DNA of 64,000 bases, taken from positions 1 to 64,000 of IMG/VR virus record IMGVR_UViG_3300009285_006704. One strand, written 5' to 3'. The translations under genes were made by a program, and so were the position numbers. Every line of letters begins with the position of its first letter. The first letter of the stretch is position 1. The notes below the pieces were generated by a model. It was given only the letters and a program-made list of their open reading frames with translations. It made no database searches and was not told where the DNA came from. The stretch is from a virus. Positions 31,642 to 39,964 of this stretch are shown one piece after another.

Positions 31642-32820
31642 ATGATTGAGTATTCTTTCAAGATGCTGCTGAATATCATTCTTCCGATTATCAATTGTGA
31701 TAATCCTCCTCCCATTCTTCTTCGTGCAAAGCATGGAGTTGGAAAGAGTTCGTGGGCCAAGGAACTTGTGAATTTTCTTTATGCCATTAATGAAATGGAA
31801 TATGGATTTGTTACACGGCGAGCTTCACAGCAAACAGAGGGGGATCAGCTAGGACTTCCCTTTAGGGATCGCACAAACAACACCACAAAATATTATCCGC
31901 CAGATTGGTTTATGGAGGCTTGCACAAAGCCAACGGTTCTGTTGATCGACGAAATTGATCGTGCGACACTTGAGGTGTCTCAGGGCTACTTTGAGCTTGG
32001 TGATTCTCGCACTCTTGCGGGATATACTCTTCATCCGAGGACGGTGCTTATTTCTTGTGTTAATGGCGGAGAGAACGAAAATAATTATAATGTTAACTCC
32101 ATGGACCCTGCTTTCTTGGACCGTTGGGTGACGTTTGATCTTAATCCGACCATTGAGGATTGGGTTGAGTGGGGCCGCGAGCGAGGTGGGATTCATCCAG
32201 AAATCCTTGCATTCGTGCAGAATTTCCCCGAGTGTCTTGAAGTTACCAAGAACATGAAGCCGGGGAAGGTTTACCCTTCTCGTCGGTCGTGGGATCGTCT
32301 GAATACGGTTGTTGCTAAGAACTCCAAGATTCTCGAAAGTGCTCTACAAAACAATTCAGAAGACTTGACAAAGATTTTTCTTATTTCGAATGGTTTCGTT
32401 GGAGAAGAGGCTGCAAATTCTTTCAAGAATTGGGTGGCAGACGCTAAGAACAAGGTGATTAAGCCGGAAGATATTCTGAATGGTGATAAGGTTGCTTTTG
32501 GCAAGGTTCAAAGGTTCAATGTTAGCGAGTGGAACAATCATATTGATCGTTGGAAGGATCCAGCTACCAAAGAGCTTTTGCACAAGAAGTTTGCGAACAA
32601 CAAGCAGAAGACAGCGGAAAATGTTTCCAATCTTCTTCTAGAAATGCCTTCGGAAATCTTCCTTAAGTTCTGGGATGAGGTTGTTTTTGGAGGCGAGTGG
32701 AATTTTGACCTGACGAAGGCTATTTCGAACAATGAGGCGACCATTGAGGGTCAAAAGTTGAAGATGCAAAGGATTTATCAGAAGTACGTCCTTGGTCGTG
32801 AGCTTTCTGCTATCAAGTGA
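31642..32820 (+). CDS. MoxR-like AAA+ ATPase
   Basis: 392 aa. Walker A is LLRAKHGVGKSSWAKEL; Walker B is PTVLLIDEIDRATLEV; sensor 1 is VLISCVNGGENE. An arginine-finger region MDPAFLDRWVTFDL follows, as in MoxR/YehL ATPases. A helical lid and a C-terminal extension complete the protein. MoxR ATPases act with VWA-domain partners as chaperones for metal loading or complex assembly. The next gene is exactly such a VWA protein and starts within 10 nt. Confidence 0.88.
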   Translation: MIEYSFKMLLNIILPIINCDNPPPILLRAKHGVGKSSWAKELVNFLYAINEMEYGFVTRRASQQTEGDQLGLPFRDRTNNTTKYYPPDWFMEACTKPTVLLIDEIDRATLEVSQGYFELGDSRTLAGYTLHPRTVLISCVNGGENENNYNVNSMDPAFLDRWVTFDLNPTIEDWVEWGRERGGIHPEILAFVQNFPECLEVTKNMKPGKVYPSRRSWDRLNTVVAKNSKILESALQNNSEDLTKIFLISNGFVGEEAANSFKNWVADAKNKVIKPEDILNGDKVAFGKVQRFNVSEWNNHIDRWKDPATKELLHKKFANNKQKTAENVSNLLLEMPSEIFLKFWDEVVFGGEWNFDLTKAISNNEATIEGQKLKMQRIYQKYVLGRELSAIK

Positions 32821-32828
32821 GAATTAAA

Positions 32829-34076
32829 ATGTATTCTCCCGAAGATAAGCCGGTTCCTCTTTTTAACCTCAAGACTGATCTTGGGCATTATTATCAAGCT
32901 GAACCTTTTCTTGCTGGGTTTAGTTTGGGGGTGGATAAATATGTAGGCAATTGGGCCGAAGTTCCAACGGCTGGTGTTTCTCTAAACAAAAAGACGGGCC
33001 GCCCTTCGCTTGTGATTAATAATGTTTACATGAATGAGCTTACAATCAAGCAAAGGATCGGTGTCTTTAAGCATGAATTTTATCATATTCTTCTTGGGCA
33101 TATTACGCGCAGAAGCGCAGAAAAAAAGAAGATTGAACCAAGGATTTGGAACATTTGCTTGGACTTGGCTGTGAATTCTTTTCTTCAAGCGGATGAAATG
33201 AGGGACGATTGGGTTATCCCAGGAAAGAGGGACTTCTTAAATTATCCGTCTGGTCTTACAGCAGAGCAATATTATGCAATGCTGCAAAGAGATCCCAATA
33301 AGGAAAGTATTCTAGAGAAGTTCAAGGGTATTTCACATATTTGTTTTGGAGTTGACGAGAACGGAAACATCACAGAGTTTCCAGACGGCTTCCCGCCCGA
33401 CCTTCTTTCTGCCGCAGAGCAAGAAATTAAAAAGGCAATGCGAGAGGGAAAGCGGAACGCAATTAACCATTCGTGGGGCTCCATCCCGGCGCAAATTCAA
33501 AAAGAAATCAACGATTACCTTGATTCTTCGGTAAGATGGCAAGATGTTGTGAGAATGCTTGTTATGGGAGCGGTTAGAGCAAAGAAGAAGTCGACTATCA
33601 GAAAGATTAATAAGAGAATGCCGTATATGTTTCCAGGGAAGAAGTTTACACATACGGCAAGAATCGCGGTGTTGATGGACCAATCTGGTTCGATGGGAGA
33701 CGAACTTCTTTCTATGTTCTTTGGTGAGTTGGATAGTCTTGCGAAGTTTGTGGAGTTTGATGTGGTTCCTTTTGACGTTGAGGTTGAGACAAAGAGTTTG
33801 TTTAGATGGGAAAAGAATAAGAAGGTTAAGCCGTTCCGGGCCTTGGCAGGCGGAACCGATTTTAATAACTGCTCAAAGTGGGCAGTTGAATCGGGATATG
33901 ATGCTTGTTTTATTTTGACGGATACAGGGGCTCCCGTTCCCGACTCAATTCGCATTAAGAGGATTTGGGTTGTGGATAGAGCTAATTACGATCATTGGAA
34001 TAATTCCAAGTCTTATGGTCCTCCTGCGGGAGAGCCGATTATTATTGTTGAAAACAACCTGGGGAAAAATCAATGA
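32829..34076 (+). CDS. VWA-domain protein with HExxH metallopeptidase-like N-terminus
   Basis: 415 aa from ATG 32829; a GTG at 32817 overlapping the previous stop is the alternative. The N-terminal half has RIGVFKHEFYHILLGHITRR, an HExxH motif plus a third His, of the putative VWA metallopeptidase family (DUF2201-like). The C-terminal von Willebrand A domain has the MIDAS motif IAVLMDQSGSMGDE and LAGGTDFNNCSKW. It pairs with the MoxR-like ATPase before it. Clients are unknown. Confidence 0.85.
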   Translation: MYSPEDKPVPLFNLKTDLGHYYQAEPFLAGFSLGVDKYVGNWAEVPTAGVSLNKKTGRPSLVINNVYMNELTIKQRIGVFKHEFYHILLGHITRRSAEKKKIEPRIWNICLDLAVNSFLQADEMRDDWVIPGKRDFLNYPSGLTAEQYYAMLQRDPNKESILEKFKGISHICFGVDENGNITEFPDGFPPDLLSAAEQEIKKAMREGKRNAINHSWGSIPAQIQKEINDYLDSSVRWQDVVRMLVMGAVRAKKKSTIRKINKRMPYMFPGKKFTHTARIAVLMDQSGSMGDELLSMFFGELDSLAKFVEFDVVPFDVEVETKSLFRWEKNKKVKPFRALAGGTDFNNCSKWAVESGYDACFILTDTGAPVPDSIRIKRIWVVDRANYDHWNNSKSYGPPAGEPIIIVENNLGKNQ

Positions 34077-34255
34077 AAGAGTGTTGTGATAATTGCTGGT
34101 TTTATCGTGAACAATGGTGCAGAAGATATCCAACAGAGGTATTGAAGGATCCGAGTGATTTTTGTGGAGAATTTCGTCCTAAAAAGTCGCTAAAAGAGAT
34201 TGAGGGAGAGAATTTCTCGCAAGAGAGAAAAAAGAAAGTTCTGCTCAACGATTGA
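34073..34255 (+). CDS. Small Cys-rich protein, putative zinc or metal binding
   Basis: 60 aa, ATGA-coupled to the VWA gene. MKECCDNCWFYREQWCRRYP and DFCGEFRPK provide five or six cysteines in a short N-terminal part, followed by a basic Lys/Glu tail. The CxxCxxY...C...FCGEF pattern is common in small phage and bacterial proteins thought to bind zinc or an iron-sulfur cluster. No function assigned. Confidence 0.65.
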   Translation: MKECCDNCWFYREQWCRRYPTEVLKDPSDFCGEFRPKKSLKEIEGENFSQERKKKVLLND

Positions 34256-34273
34256 GCTTGGGAACTTTTTAAA

Positions 34274-34675
34274 ATGAGAAGAGAACAAAACAGAGGAGAG
34301 CGGCTTTTTTGGGAGCTTTGCAAAAAAGGCAAAGACAAGGAAGCGGCTTTAATTCTGTCGATGGAGGTGTTCGATCCAAGGGCCGATAACAACTATGCCA
34401 TCCGATATGCTTCGGGAAAAGGTCTTGTCGAGGTCGTGAAATTTCTTCTTTCCGACAAGAGGGTTAATCCGGTGGTTTTTGATAATTATGCCATCCGATG
34501 GGCTTCGGAAAACGGCCATGTTGATGTCGTGAAGATTCTTCTTTCCGACAAGAGGGTCGACCCAACGGCCTATGAGAATCAGGCTATCCAATTGGCTTCG
34601 AAAAACGGCCATGTTGAGGTCGTGAGGCTTTTAAGAGATGTTGGATGTAAGATTGAGCTTGACAAAATCCCTTAA
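34274..34675 (+). CDS. Ankyrin-repeat protein 2
   Basis: 133 aa. N-terminus RREQNRGERLFWELCKKGKDKEAALILSM is almost the same as that of the ankyrin protein at 31191. About three 31-residue repeats follow (AIRYASGKGLVEVVKFLLS, AIRWASENGHVDVVKILLS, AIQLASKNGHVEVVRLLRD), here more diverged from each other. It is a paralogue by duplication, placed after a Cys-rich gene, and a sigma-70 promoter overlaps its 3' end. Confidence 0.85.
   Translation: MRREQNRGERLFWELCKKGKDKEAALILSMEVFDPRADNNYAIRYASGKGLVEVVKFLLSDKRVNPVVFDNYAIRWASENGHVDVVKILLSDKRVDPTAYENQAIQLASKNGHVEVVRLLRDVGCKIELDKIP
34380..34635 (+). repeat. Ankyrin-coding 93-bp tandem DNA repeats, locus 2
   Basis: Three units homologous to those at 31.3 kb and 52.4 kb, with the shared CTTCTTTCCGACAAGAGGGT block. 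These units carry more substitutions than the other two loci, suggesting an older copy or less frequent conversion. Confidence 0.8.
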
Positions 34676-34687
34676 GTTTGTTAACCT
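34659..34687 (+). promoter_or_regulatory. Sigma-70 promoter
   Basis: TTGACA at 34659-34664, a 17-nt spacer ending in TGT, and TAACCT at 34682-34687. It lies within the ankyrin 3' end, about 50 nt before the start of the next gene. Confidence 0.78.
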
Positions 34688-34739
34688 TTCTGTAGTTGGT
34701 TACGAAAAACAAACAGTTGCGGAAACAAGGAGAAGGAAG

Positions 34740-35099
34740 ATGCTGGATGTGATGCTGAGCACTGGTGAGAAGATTCGTATTCTGTGGAAGCACAATCGGG
34801 TGTTCGAGAAGTATGAGTCGCCAGACCCCAAGACGGGGCAGGTGGTGGAGAAGACTCGAAATCATGGCGGTTCTACGGAGTGCCAGGTGTTTCTTGTGGG
34901 CTCGGACAACACTGAGACTCCCTTTGGCGAGGGGAAGGCGATGTGCGTGGCTTGGGACAACTTCGACAAGAACAAGGGTCGAAAGTATTCCCTTCGTCGA
35001 GCCCTCCAGAAGGCTCTTCCCGAGAGAACCGGGCGCGTGAATTGTGCGAGGGAGATTTGGGCCTCTTATTTCCAGAGGTTCCCAATCCACAATAAGTAG
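34740..35099 (+). CDS. Small basic protein of unknown function
   Basis: 119 aa from ATG 34740, behind AAGGAGAAGGA; an upstream in-frame ATG at 34638 lies inside the ankyrin gene and before the promoter, so it is not used. Contains KIRILWKHNRVFEKYES...KTGQVVEKTRNHGGSTECQVF and MCVAWDNFDKNKGRKYSLRRALQKALP. The codon usage is more GC-rich than in most neighbours. No family recognised. It has its own promoter, suggesting an early-expressed protein. Confidence 0.7.
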   Translation: MLDVMLSTGEKIRILWKHNRVFEKYESPDPKTGQVVEKTRNHGGSTECQVFLVGSDNTETPFGEGKAMCVAWDNFDKNKGRKYSLRRALQKALPERTGRVNCAREIWASYFQRFPIHNK

Positions 35100-35109
35100 G
35101 AAATGCTTA

Positions 35110-35658
35110 ATGGACTTCTTTACCTCCGATACCCACTTTTGGCACAGAAACATCTTGCATCTAGGAAAAGGCCGTCCTTTTTCTTCGATAGAAGAAATGA
35201 ACGAGAAGCTTATAGAAAACTGGAATTCTGTTGTAGGAACAGAAGATAATATTTTTCATCTTGGGGACTTTGGCTTCTGTGGTGTTCAACAAGCATTGTC
35301 AATCATCGGTAGGCTGAACGGCAAGAAACATTTAATTATCGGGAATCATGATAGACGTTTGATTAAGGACCACAACTTTTTTTATCAATTTCTTTCTGTT
35401 CAGCCATATTTGGCAAGAGACTTTGCAAGTCAAGGCAAAACTAGGAAAGTTATTCTTTTCCATTATCCGATGGAAGAGTGGGAGAGTTATTATTTTAAGT
35501 CTTGGCACCTTTATGGCCACACACACAAAGAACTTGTTGCAGATGCCAGCCTTTTGAGGTATCATGCTGGGGTCGATTCGAATGGTTTTAAACCTGTGTC
35601 TTTTGACGAGGTTTTTATAAAACTAACAGAAAGGCAGAACACGATTTATGGTAAATAA
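35110..35658 (+). CDS. Calcineurin-like metallophosphoesterase
   Basis: 182 aa from ATG 35110, AGGAAA site. It has the full dimetal motif set: FTSDTHFWH, IFHLGDFGFCG, LIIGNHDRR, ILFHYP and LYGHTHKE. The short single-domain form with DTHFWH is common in phages and bacteria (YfcE/MJ0936-type relatives). It probably hydrolyses a phosphodiester or phosphomonoester; the substrate is unknown. Its stop overlaps the next start by 11 nt. Confidence 0.87.
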   Translation: MDFFTSDTHFWHRNILHLGKGRPFSSIEEMNEKLIENWNSVVGTEDNIFHLGDFGFCGVQQALSIIGRLNGKKHLIIGNHDRRLIKDHNFFYQFLSVQPYLARDFASQGKTRKVILFHYPMEEWESYYFKSWHLYGHTHKELVADASLLRYHAGVDSNGFKPVSFDEVFIKLTERQNTIYGK

Positions 35659-36001
35659 TCCTTCTTTCGTAAAACTAAATGAACTTGTAGAAACGCACGA
35701 AAAACTAAGAACTCTCGGTGTATTACGTTACGATTTGAAAAAAGTTCAAGATTATGCCGACGCCTTATTCAGCAGGTTCTGTCCGATTAAGCTGGATGCT
35801 GTTGTAAAGACGAAAAACGTTCAAATAACAAAATTTAATAATCTTTGTTATCTTCCGTTTCGAGAAGAAATTCTAAACGGATATGGCGTAGTTGTTGGGC
35901 AGGACTACGGGGACGGAAAGTTTCTTTTTACGGTAAAGTTTAAATCCGGAGATAAAGAAGTTTTTATCGTCTTGACAGAAGACGAAATTGAAGAGGTATA
36001 A
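35648..36001 (+). CDS. Protein of unknown function with beta-rich C-terminus
   Basis: 117 aa, start inside the previous gene. The N-terminal half is helical (KLNELVETHEKLRTLGVLRYDLKK). The C-terminal GYGVVVGQDYGDGKFLFTVKF plus EVFIVLTEDEIEEV looks like a small SH3-like barrel. It is coupled to the methyltransferase gene 1 nt downstream. No family recognised. Confidence 0.6.
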   Translation: MVNNPSFVKLNELVETHEKLRTLGVLRYDLKKVQDYADALFSRFCPIKLDAVVKTKNVQITKFNNLCYLPFREEILNGYGVVVGQDYGDGKFLFTVKFKSGDKEVFIVLTEDEIEEV

Positions 36002-36002
36002 A

Positions 36003-36512
36003 ATGGACAAGAGAACAAAAAAACTAGTTCATTCGCATAAAAACGACGAATATGGAACTCCTGATGAGATGTTTGCCAATTTGGATGAGTTTTATGGATT
36101 TTCTCTTGATCCTTGTGCAACATCAGAAAATGCAAAATGTTCTTTGTATTGTACAAAAAACGGAACAAATGGACTAGAATTTCCTTGGGAAGGGCATGAG
36201 GTTTTCGTAAATCCTCCTTATAGCCAATTAAAGAAGTGGGTAGAAAAATCAATTGATGAAGTCGTAAATAAAAGATGTTATCGAGTTCTAATGCTTACTC
36301 CAGCAAGAACAGACACAAAAGCTTTTAAGAAGGTGTTTGAGCACGCAAAGCACATTTGTTTTATTTCAGGAAGGATTAAGTTTGTTGTGGATGGGGTTCA
36401 GATGAAGACGGGGGCTCCGTTCCCCTCTTGCTTGGTGTCTTTTTCTCAGTTAGCAGAAGAGGAATTGCAGAAAGAAAGAGAATTTTTAAAGAGATTTGGG
36501 TTTGTTCGTTAA
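36003..36512 (+). CDS. dam: Phage N6-adenine DNA methyltransferase (Dam-like)
   Basis: 169 aa from ATG 36003, GAGG site. DEYGTPDEMFANLDEFYGFSLDPCAT is the phage Dam family N-terminus. VFVNPPYSQLKKWVEK contains the catalytic NPPY motif, and LMLTPARTDTKAFKK follows. It methylates adenine in DNA using S-adenosylmethionine, most likely protecting phage DNA from restriction or marking it. The recognition site is not deducible. Confidence 0.9.
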   Translation: MDKRTKKLVHSHKNDEYGTPDEMFANLDEFYGFSLDPCATSENAKCSLYCTKNGTNGLEFPWEGHEVFVNPPYSQLKKWVEKSIDEVVNKRCYRVLMLTPARTDTKAFKKVFEHAKHICFISGRIKFVVDGVQMKTGAPFPSCLVSFSQLAEEELQKEREFLKRFGFVR

Positions 36513-36520
36513 TTTCTTGC

Positions 36521-36548
36521 TTGACAATCAAAATTTTATGTTTATCTT
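36521..36548 (+). promoter_or_regulatory. Sigma-70 promoter
   Basis: TTGACA at 36521-36526, a 16-nt spacer and TATCTT at 36543-36548, about 40 nt upstream of the Hsp20 gene. Confidence 0.75.
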
Positions 36549-36589
36549 TCCGTTGCCTTGAAAAGGCTAAACCTACGGAGGATAAAACT

Positions 36590-37003
36590 ATGAAAAACAA
36601 CTCACTAATGAAACTAATGGATCCTATGAATTACTTTTGGCCTGTGTTTAAAGATGAACTATTTGACGCTCCAGTACAGTGGTCCTTTCAAAAGGTCCAA
36701 GAGTACAAAGATTATTTCACAAAAGAAGAAGCGGACAAGAAAATTCTTGAATATGCTGTTCCCGGCCTTCGGGAAGAGGATATTTCCGTGGAGGTTCGAG
36801 GGAACCAGATGATAATTAAGGCAGATCCTGGAGAAAAACCGATTTCTAATCTTTCCACAAAGTTGGAAACATCTTACTACGACACAGAAAATATTTATGA
36901 TTTAGAAAAGGCAGAAATTTCATATAATTATGGCATTTTAAAGCTGGTTATCCCGAAGAATGAGGCAAAAAAGACGAAAAAACTGAAGGTGCTCTCTAGT
37001 TAG
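36590..37003 (+). CDS. hsp20: Small heat-shock protein, Hsp20/alpha-crystallin family
   Basis: 137 aa from ATG 36590, ACGGAGG site. KKILEYAVPGLREEDISVEVRGNQMIIKAD and ISYNYGILKLVIPKNEAKK give the alpha-crystallin beta sandwich, with the GILxLxIPK C-terminal motif. It would bind unfolding proteins in the cytoplasm; T4-like and cyanobacterial phages carry similar Hsp20 genes. It is the last gene before the strong terminator and has its own promoter. Confidence 0.88.
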   Translation: MKNNSLMKLMDPMNYFWPVFKDELFDAPVQWSFQKVQEYKDYFTKEEADKKILEYAVPGLREEDISVEVRGNQMIIKADPGEKPISNLSTKLETSYYDTENIYDLEKAEISYNYGILKLVIPKNEAKKTKKLKVLSS

Positions 37004-37130
37004 AATGAGGACGTTGTAAACATCCCACCGGAGAGGAGAGGAAATAATTAAGTAAACAGCCTTTTACAGCGTTCGTTCTGAGCCAGATCGAAAAAAGGCA
37101 ATCCTCTAAACCCTTTCCCACCTCTCCCTT

Positions 37131-37166
37131 GAAAGCCGCGATTAATGCGGCTTTCTTCTTTTTTAT
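37131..37166 (+). terminator. Rho-independent terminator
   Basis: A 9-bp stem GAAAGCCGC/GCGGCTTTC (37131-37139 with 37147-37155), 7-nt loop, followed by TTCTTTTTTAT. It separates the early accessory block from the virion genes. The rest of 37004-37239 holds no gene; it includes a purine-rich GGAGAGGAGAGGAAATAATT stretch at about 37031-37050, similar to the leader of the tail-tube gene but without a start codon. Confidence 0.9.
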
Positions 37167-37196
37167 TGTCTTCTTGTCGAAATCCTTTGCGAAACT

Positions 37197-37211
37197 AACT
37201 ATTTATTATGA
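37197..37211 (+). promoter_or_regulatory. Candidate late-promoter motif upstream of the virion genes
   Basis: AACTATTTATTATGA, 29 nt before the start of the first virion gene; 14 of 15 positions are the same as AACTATTTACTATGA at 42932-42946 upstream of the tail-sheath gene. No sigma-70 boxes are present at either site. Confidence 0.45.
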
Positions 37212-37239
37212 ACGAAGTGTCTCTTGGAGGTCTTTGTAA

Positions 37240-38493
37240 ATGACCACAAATTTGTATCCCACAAGCTCCGTAAGTTCTGTTGTTTTACCAGAAACAGCAT
37301 CTTATACGGACGTTAATACCGTAACACATCCACTGCCCTTTGGGGTTTATTCAAGCGATGAGTTCAAGAGAGGGGCTGCCTCTCAGGTGGCTTTTACCTT
37401 TCAAAGGATGGGCGGCAACACACTCGATTTGGAAATTGATAAATATTCGGTATTCGCAGCTTATGAAGAGTCTTGTTTAGAATATTCTTATCTTGTTAAT
37501 CTTTATCAGGCCAGAAGCACATTGGGTTCTGCTCTGGGCGGGGCGACAGCTTCTTTTGACCATATGGGAGAGGTTACGGGCTCTGGTGGGGCCCCAGCCA
37601 GCTCAAGTCTAAAGTACATTAAATACAACTTTGGCTATCTCAACAGTATGTCAAAGATGTTTTCGGAGATGGTTGGCATTGGGGGTTACAAAACTGTTTA
37701 TTCTGCTTCTATTGACATTGTTGCTGGACAACAGGATTATGATCTTCAGGCAATCTTAGAAGCATCGGCGGACTTTAGTGGGACTGTCGGAGACAAAAGA
37801 GTATTTATCAAGAAAATTCATTATCAAACAGGTATGGCCAACTGGTCGTTATACGGCATTTATGGCGGTTTAAATACCGTTGCTGGGTTCATGTCTTATA
37901 ACAACTATTCAAGCGAGACATCTTTTGAAATTATGCCTTCTTGGGAAATGAAATTAAGAGTGATGTCTTTGGAAGATAGATTGTGGAACAGAACTTCACA
38001 CTATTCTTACGAGATAAGAAATAATAAAGTTCGTTTGTTCCCTATTCCTACAACATCTTCTCCTACAAAGATGTGGTTTGAGTTTATAGTTCCAGAAGAT
38101 AATGCTCCTTGGGCTAGCGCAGATTCCGCAACACAGAAAGAAATAGATGGTGTGAACAACATCAACACCATGCCGTTTGCCAACATACCATATGAAAATA
38201 TTAACTCTATGGGCAAGATGTGGATTAGAAATTATGCTCTTGCTTTGAGCAAAGAAACTCTTGGATATGTTAGAAGCAAGATGTCGGCAATTCCTATTCC
38301 GGGAGATAGTATAACTCTTAATGGAGAGGCTTTATTGTCGGCAGCTCAGCAAGAGAAAGAAAAACTAAAAGAAGAGTTGTTGAAGGTTCTTGAAGAAACG
38401 GATTATGCGGCTCTTAGCGAGAAGGATTCCAAAGCTCACGATGATCTGCAGAATTCGTTGTCCAAAGTTCCGACTCTTATTTTCATGGGGTAA
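37240..38493 (+). CDS. Putative virion structural protein (neck/adaptor-like)
   Basis: 417 aa, GGAGG site. First gene after the terminator and late motif. N-terminal half rich in Ser, Thr and Gly; the middle has aromatic-rich beta segments (KKIHYQTGMANWSLYGIYGG, SWEMKLRVMSLEDRLWN). The C-terminus has a helical PGDSITLNGEALLSAAQQEK and a Lys/Glu coiled-coil-like tail. Size, position and composition suggest a neck or adaptor protein of the virion, but no named family is recognised. Confidence 0.6.
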   Translation: MTTNLYPTSSVSSVVLPETASYTDVNTVTHPLPFGVYSSDEFKRGAASQVAFTFQRMGGNTLDLEIDKYSVFAAYEESCLEYSYLVNLYQARSTLGSALGGATASFDHMGEVTGSGGAPASSSLKYIKYNFGYLNSMSKMFSEMVGIGGYKTVYSASIDIVAGQQDYDLQAILEASADFSGTVGDKRVFIKKIHYQTGMANWSLYGIYGGLNTVAGFMSYNNYSSETSFEIMPSWEMKLRVMSLEDRLWNRTSHYSYEIRNNKVRLFPIPTTSSPTKMWFEFIVPEDNAPWASADSATQKEIDGVNNINTMPFANIPYENINSMGKMWIRNYALALSKETLGYVRSKMSAIPIPGDSITLNGEALLSAAQQEKEKLKEELLKVLEETDYAALSEKDSKAHDDLQNSLSKVPTLIFMG

Positions 38494-38505
38494 AGAAGAA
38501 CAATA

Positions 38506-39000
38506 ATGTCTCAAAAAGATAACAAATGGTCCGTCCCTCAAGCTCCGCCTCCGTTGTTTTTTGGCGAGAAGGAAAGAAACTTCCAACGTCAATTAACCAA
38601 CGAAATAATGGAGAAGATGTTGGGCCAGGCGTGTTTGTATTATGCCATAGATGTTGAAAGAACAGACTTTCATCCGCTTTATGGCGAGGCAATAAATAAA
38701 ACATTCCTTCCTCCTGTTCGAGTATTTGTTTTGTTGGAATGGGAAGATCCAGGCTATACAGGAGAAGACGAATTTGGCCCAGAAAGACGAACAAAAGTAA
38801 CTGTACATTTCCACAAGAGGAGATTGACAGAAGACCAAAATATATTTGTTCGTGTTGGGGACTTTCTTGAGTATGGTGACAATTATTATGAGATCGTATC
38901 CCTGTCTGAACCAAAGCAACTGTTTGGACAGACAGATTATAAACTAGAGATAGCGGCAAAATGTGTCCGTGCTCGAAGTGGTGTGTTCAATGCTAAGTAA
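38506..39000 (+). CDS. Putative virion structural protein
   Basis: 164 aa. VPQAPPPLFFGEKERNFQRQLTNEI is a short linear N-terminus, and YYAIDVERTDFHPLYGEAINKTF leads into a beta-rich domain ending VRVGDFLEYGDNYYEIVSLSEP. This arrangement (N-terminal helix, then a barrel with a GDxxEYxxxYYEI segment) recurs in head-tail joining proteins of large myoviruses. The assignment is by position and appearance only. Confidence 0.55.
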   Translation: MSQKDNKWSVPQAPPPLFFGEKERNFQRQLTNEIMEKMLGQACLYYAIDVERTDFHPLYGEAINKTFLPPVRVFVLLEWEDPGYTGEDEFGPERRTKVTVHFHKRRLTEDQNIFVRVGDFLEYGDNYYEIVSLSEPKQLFGQTDYKLEIAAKCVRARSGVFNAK

Positions 39001-39964
39001 TTTTTCTTTACATCTTGGGAAGATTATAAGAGAGGAAACGCAAAGAGTTCTTAAAGAGCGTAGAACTAAAAATAGAGAAGTTGTTTTTCACGGCACTTCC
39101 TCAAAGTTTTTAAATTCTATTTTAACCAACGGTTTGGTCCCAAACCCAAAAGAAAAAACTTGGGAAGACGACCCTCAAGCGGAAACTCATACTCCTTCGA
39201 GGCATAGCTATGGTGGAGCTTATTTCACAAATAACATTTTAACAGCAAGAATAGCTGGCCAGCAAACTGTAGCTAAATATGGAGGAAATAGGATCATTAT
39301 TTCTGCTTTAGTACAACCTAAGTCGGCATTACCAGATGAAGACGATATTAAAAGTATCTTGGGTTCAACAATATCAAAATCCGTGAGAAGTGGCGATTAC
39401 TTTTATGGGACTGTTCACGAACTAGAGAATATAAAAAAATATGAAGATTATCGCAAAGAAATTGTAGAAAATGTATTTAAGCAGCTTTTGGAAAAGTATA
39501 AAGAAGTTACGCAAGACTATGGGAACAAGAAATTTGAAGAATATTTGAGAAAACACGAGGAACTAATTTTCAGAACAATTATTTCTTATTATGAAAGAAT
39601 TCTTGCACACGAAAAGAGTAGATATCTTTATTACGACTACTCTGAAATACAAGAATTTGTAAAGTCTCCCCAAGAAGCAGAAAAAAACTATGCAGACAAC
39701 ATAAATAAATTTTCTACCATTCTTAAAAAAATATCTTCTTCTCCAAGAAAATATACAGGAGATACGAACTTTAGAGTTATGGAGCCTGTTGGATATTCTG
39801 GAAGAAATAGGATTCTGTCTATTGTGGAAATTGAAGCTTCGACAGAGGATAAATATAAACCTGTTTACATAATTAGATATGGCGAACCACCAGAAGAGTT
39901 TTGGGAGCAAACGAGGGAAAAGTCGGGAAGTGATTTTGGGATAGTGGACAAGAGGGTAAGATAA
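38990..39964 (+). CDS. Putative ADP-ribosyltransferase-fold protein in the virion cluster
   Basis: 324 aa from ATG 38990, overlapping the previous gene by 11 nt. N-terminal NREVVFHGTSSKFLNSILTNGLVPN and HSYGGAYFTNNILTARIAGQ are the HG[TS] and YFT segments of the ART/PARP-like NAD-binding fold (H-Y type). The middle is helical (residues about 150-230), and the C-terminus carries LSIVEIEASTEDKYKPVYIIRYGE. T4 packages ART proteins (Alt) in the virion for host takeover, so an injected effector is conceivable. The third catalytic residue is not obvious. Confidence 0.6.
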   Translation: MLSNFSLHLGKIIREETQRVLKERRTKNREVVFHGTSSKFLNSILTNGLVPNPKEKTWEDDPQAETHTPSRHSYGGAYFTNNILTARIAGQQTVAKYGGNRIIISALVQPKSALPDEDDIKSILGSTISKSVRSGDYFYGTVHELENIKKYEDYRKEIVENVFKQLLEKYKEVTQDYGNKKFEEYLRKHEELIFRTIISYYERILAHEKSRYLYYDYSEIQEFVKSPQEAEKNYADNINKFSTILKKISSSPRKYTGDTNFRVMEPVGYSGRNRILSIVEIEASTEDKYKPVYIIRYGEPPEEFWEQTREKSGSDFGIVDKRVR

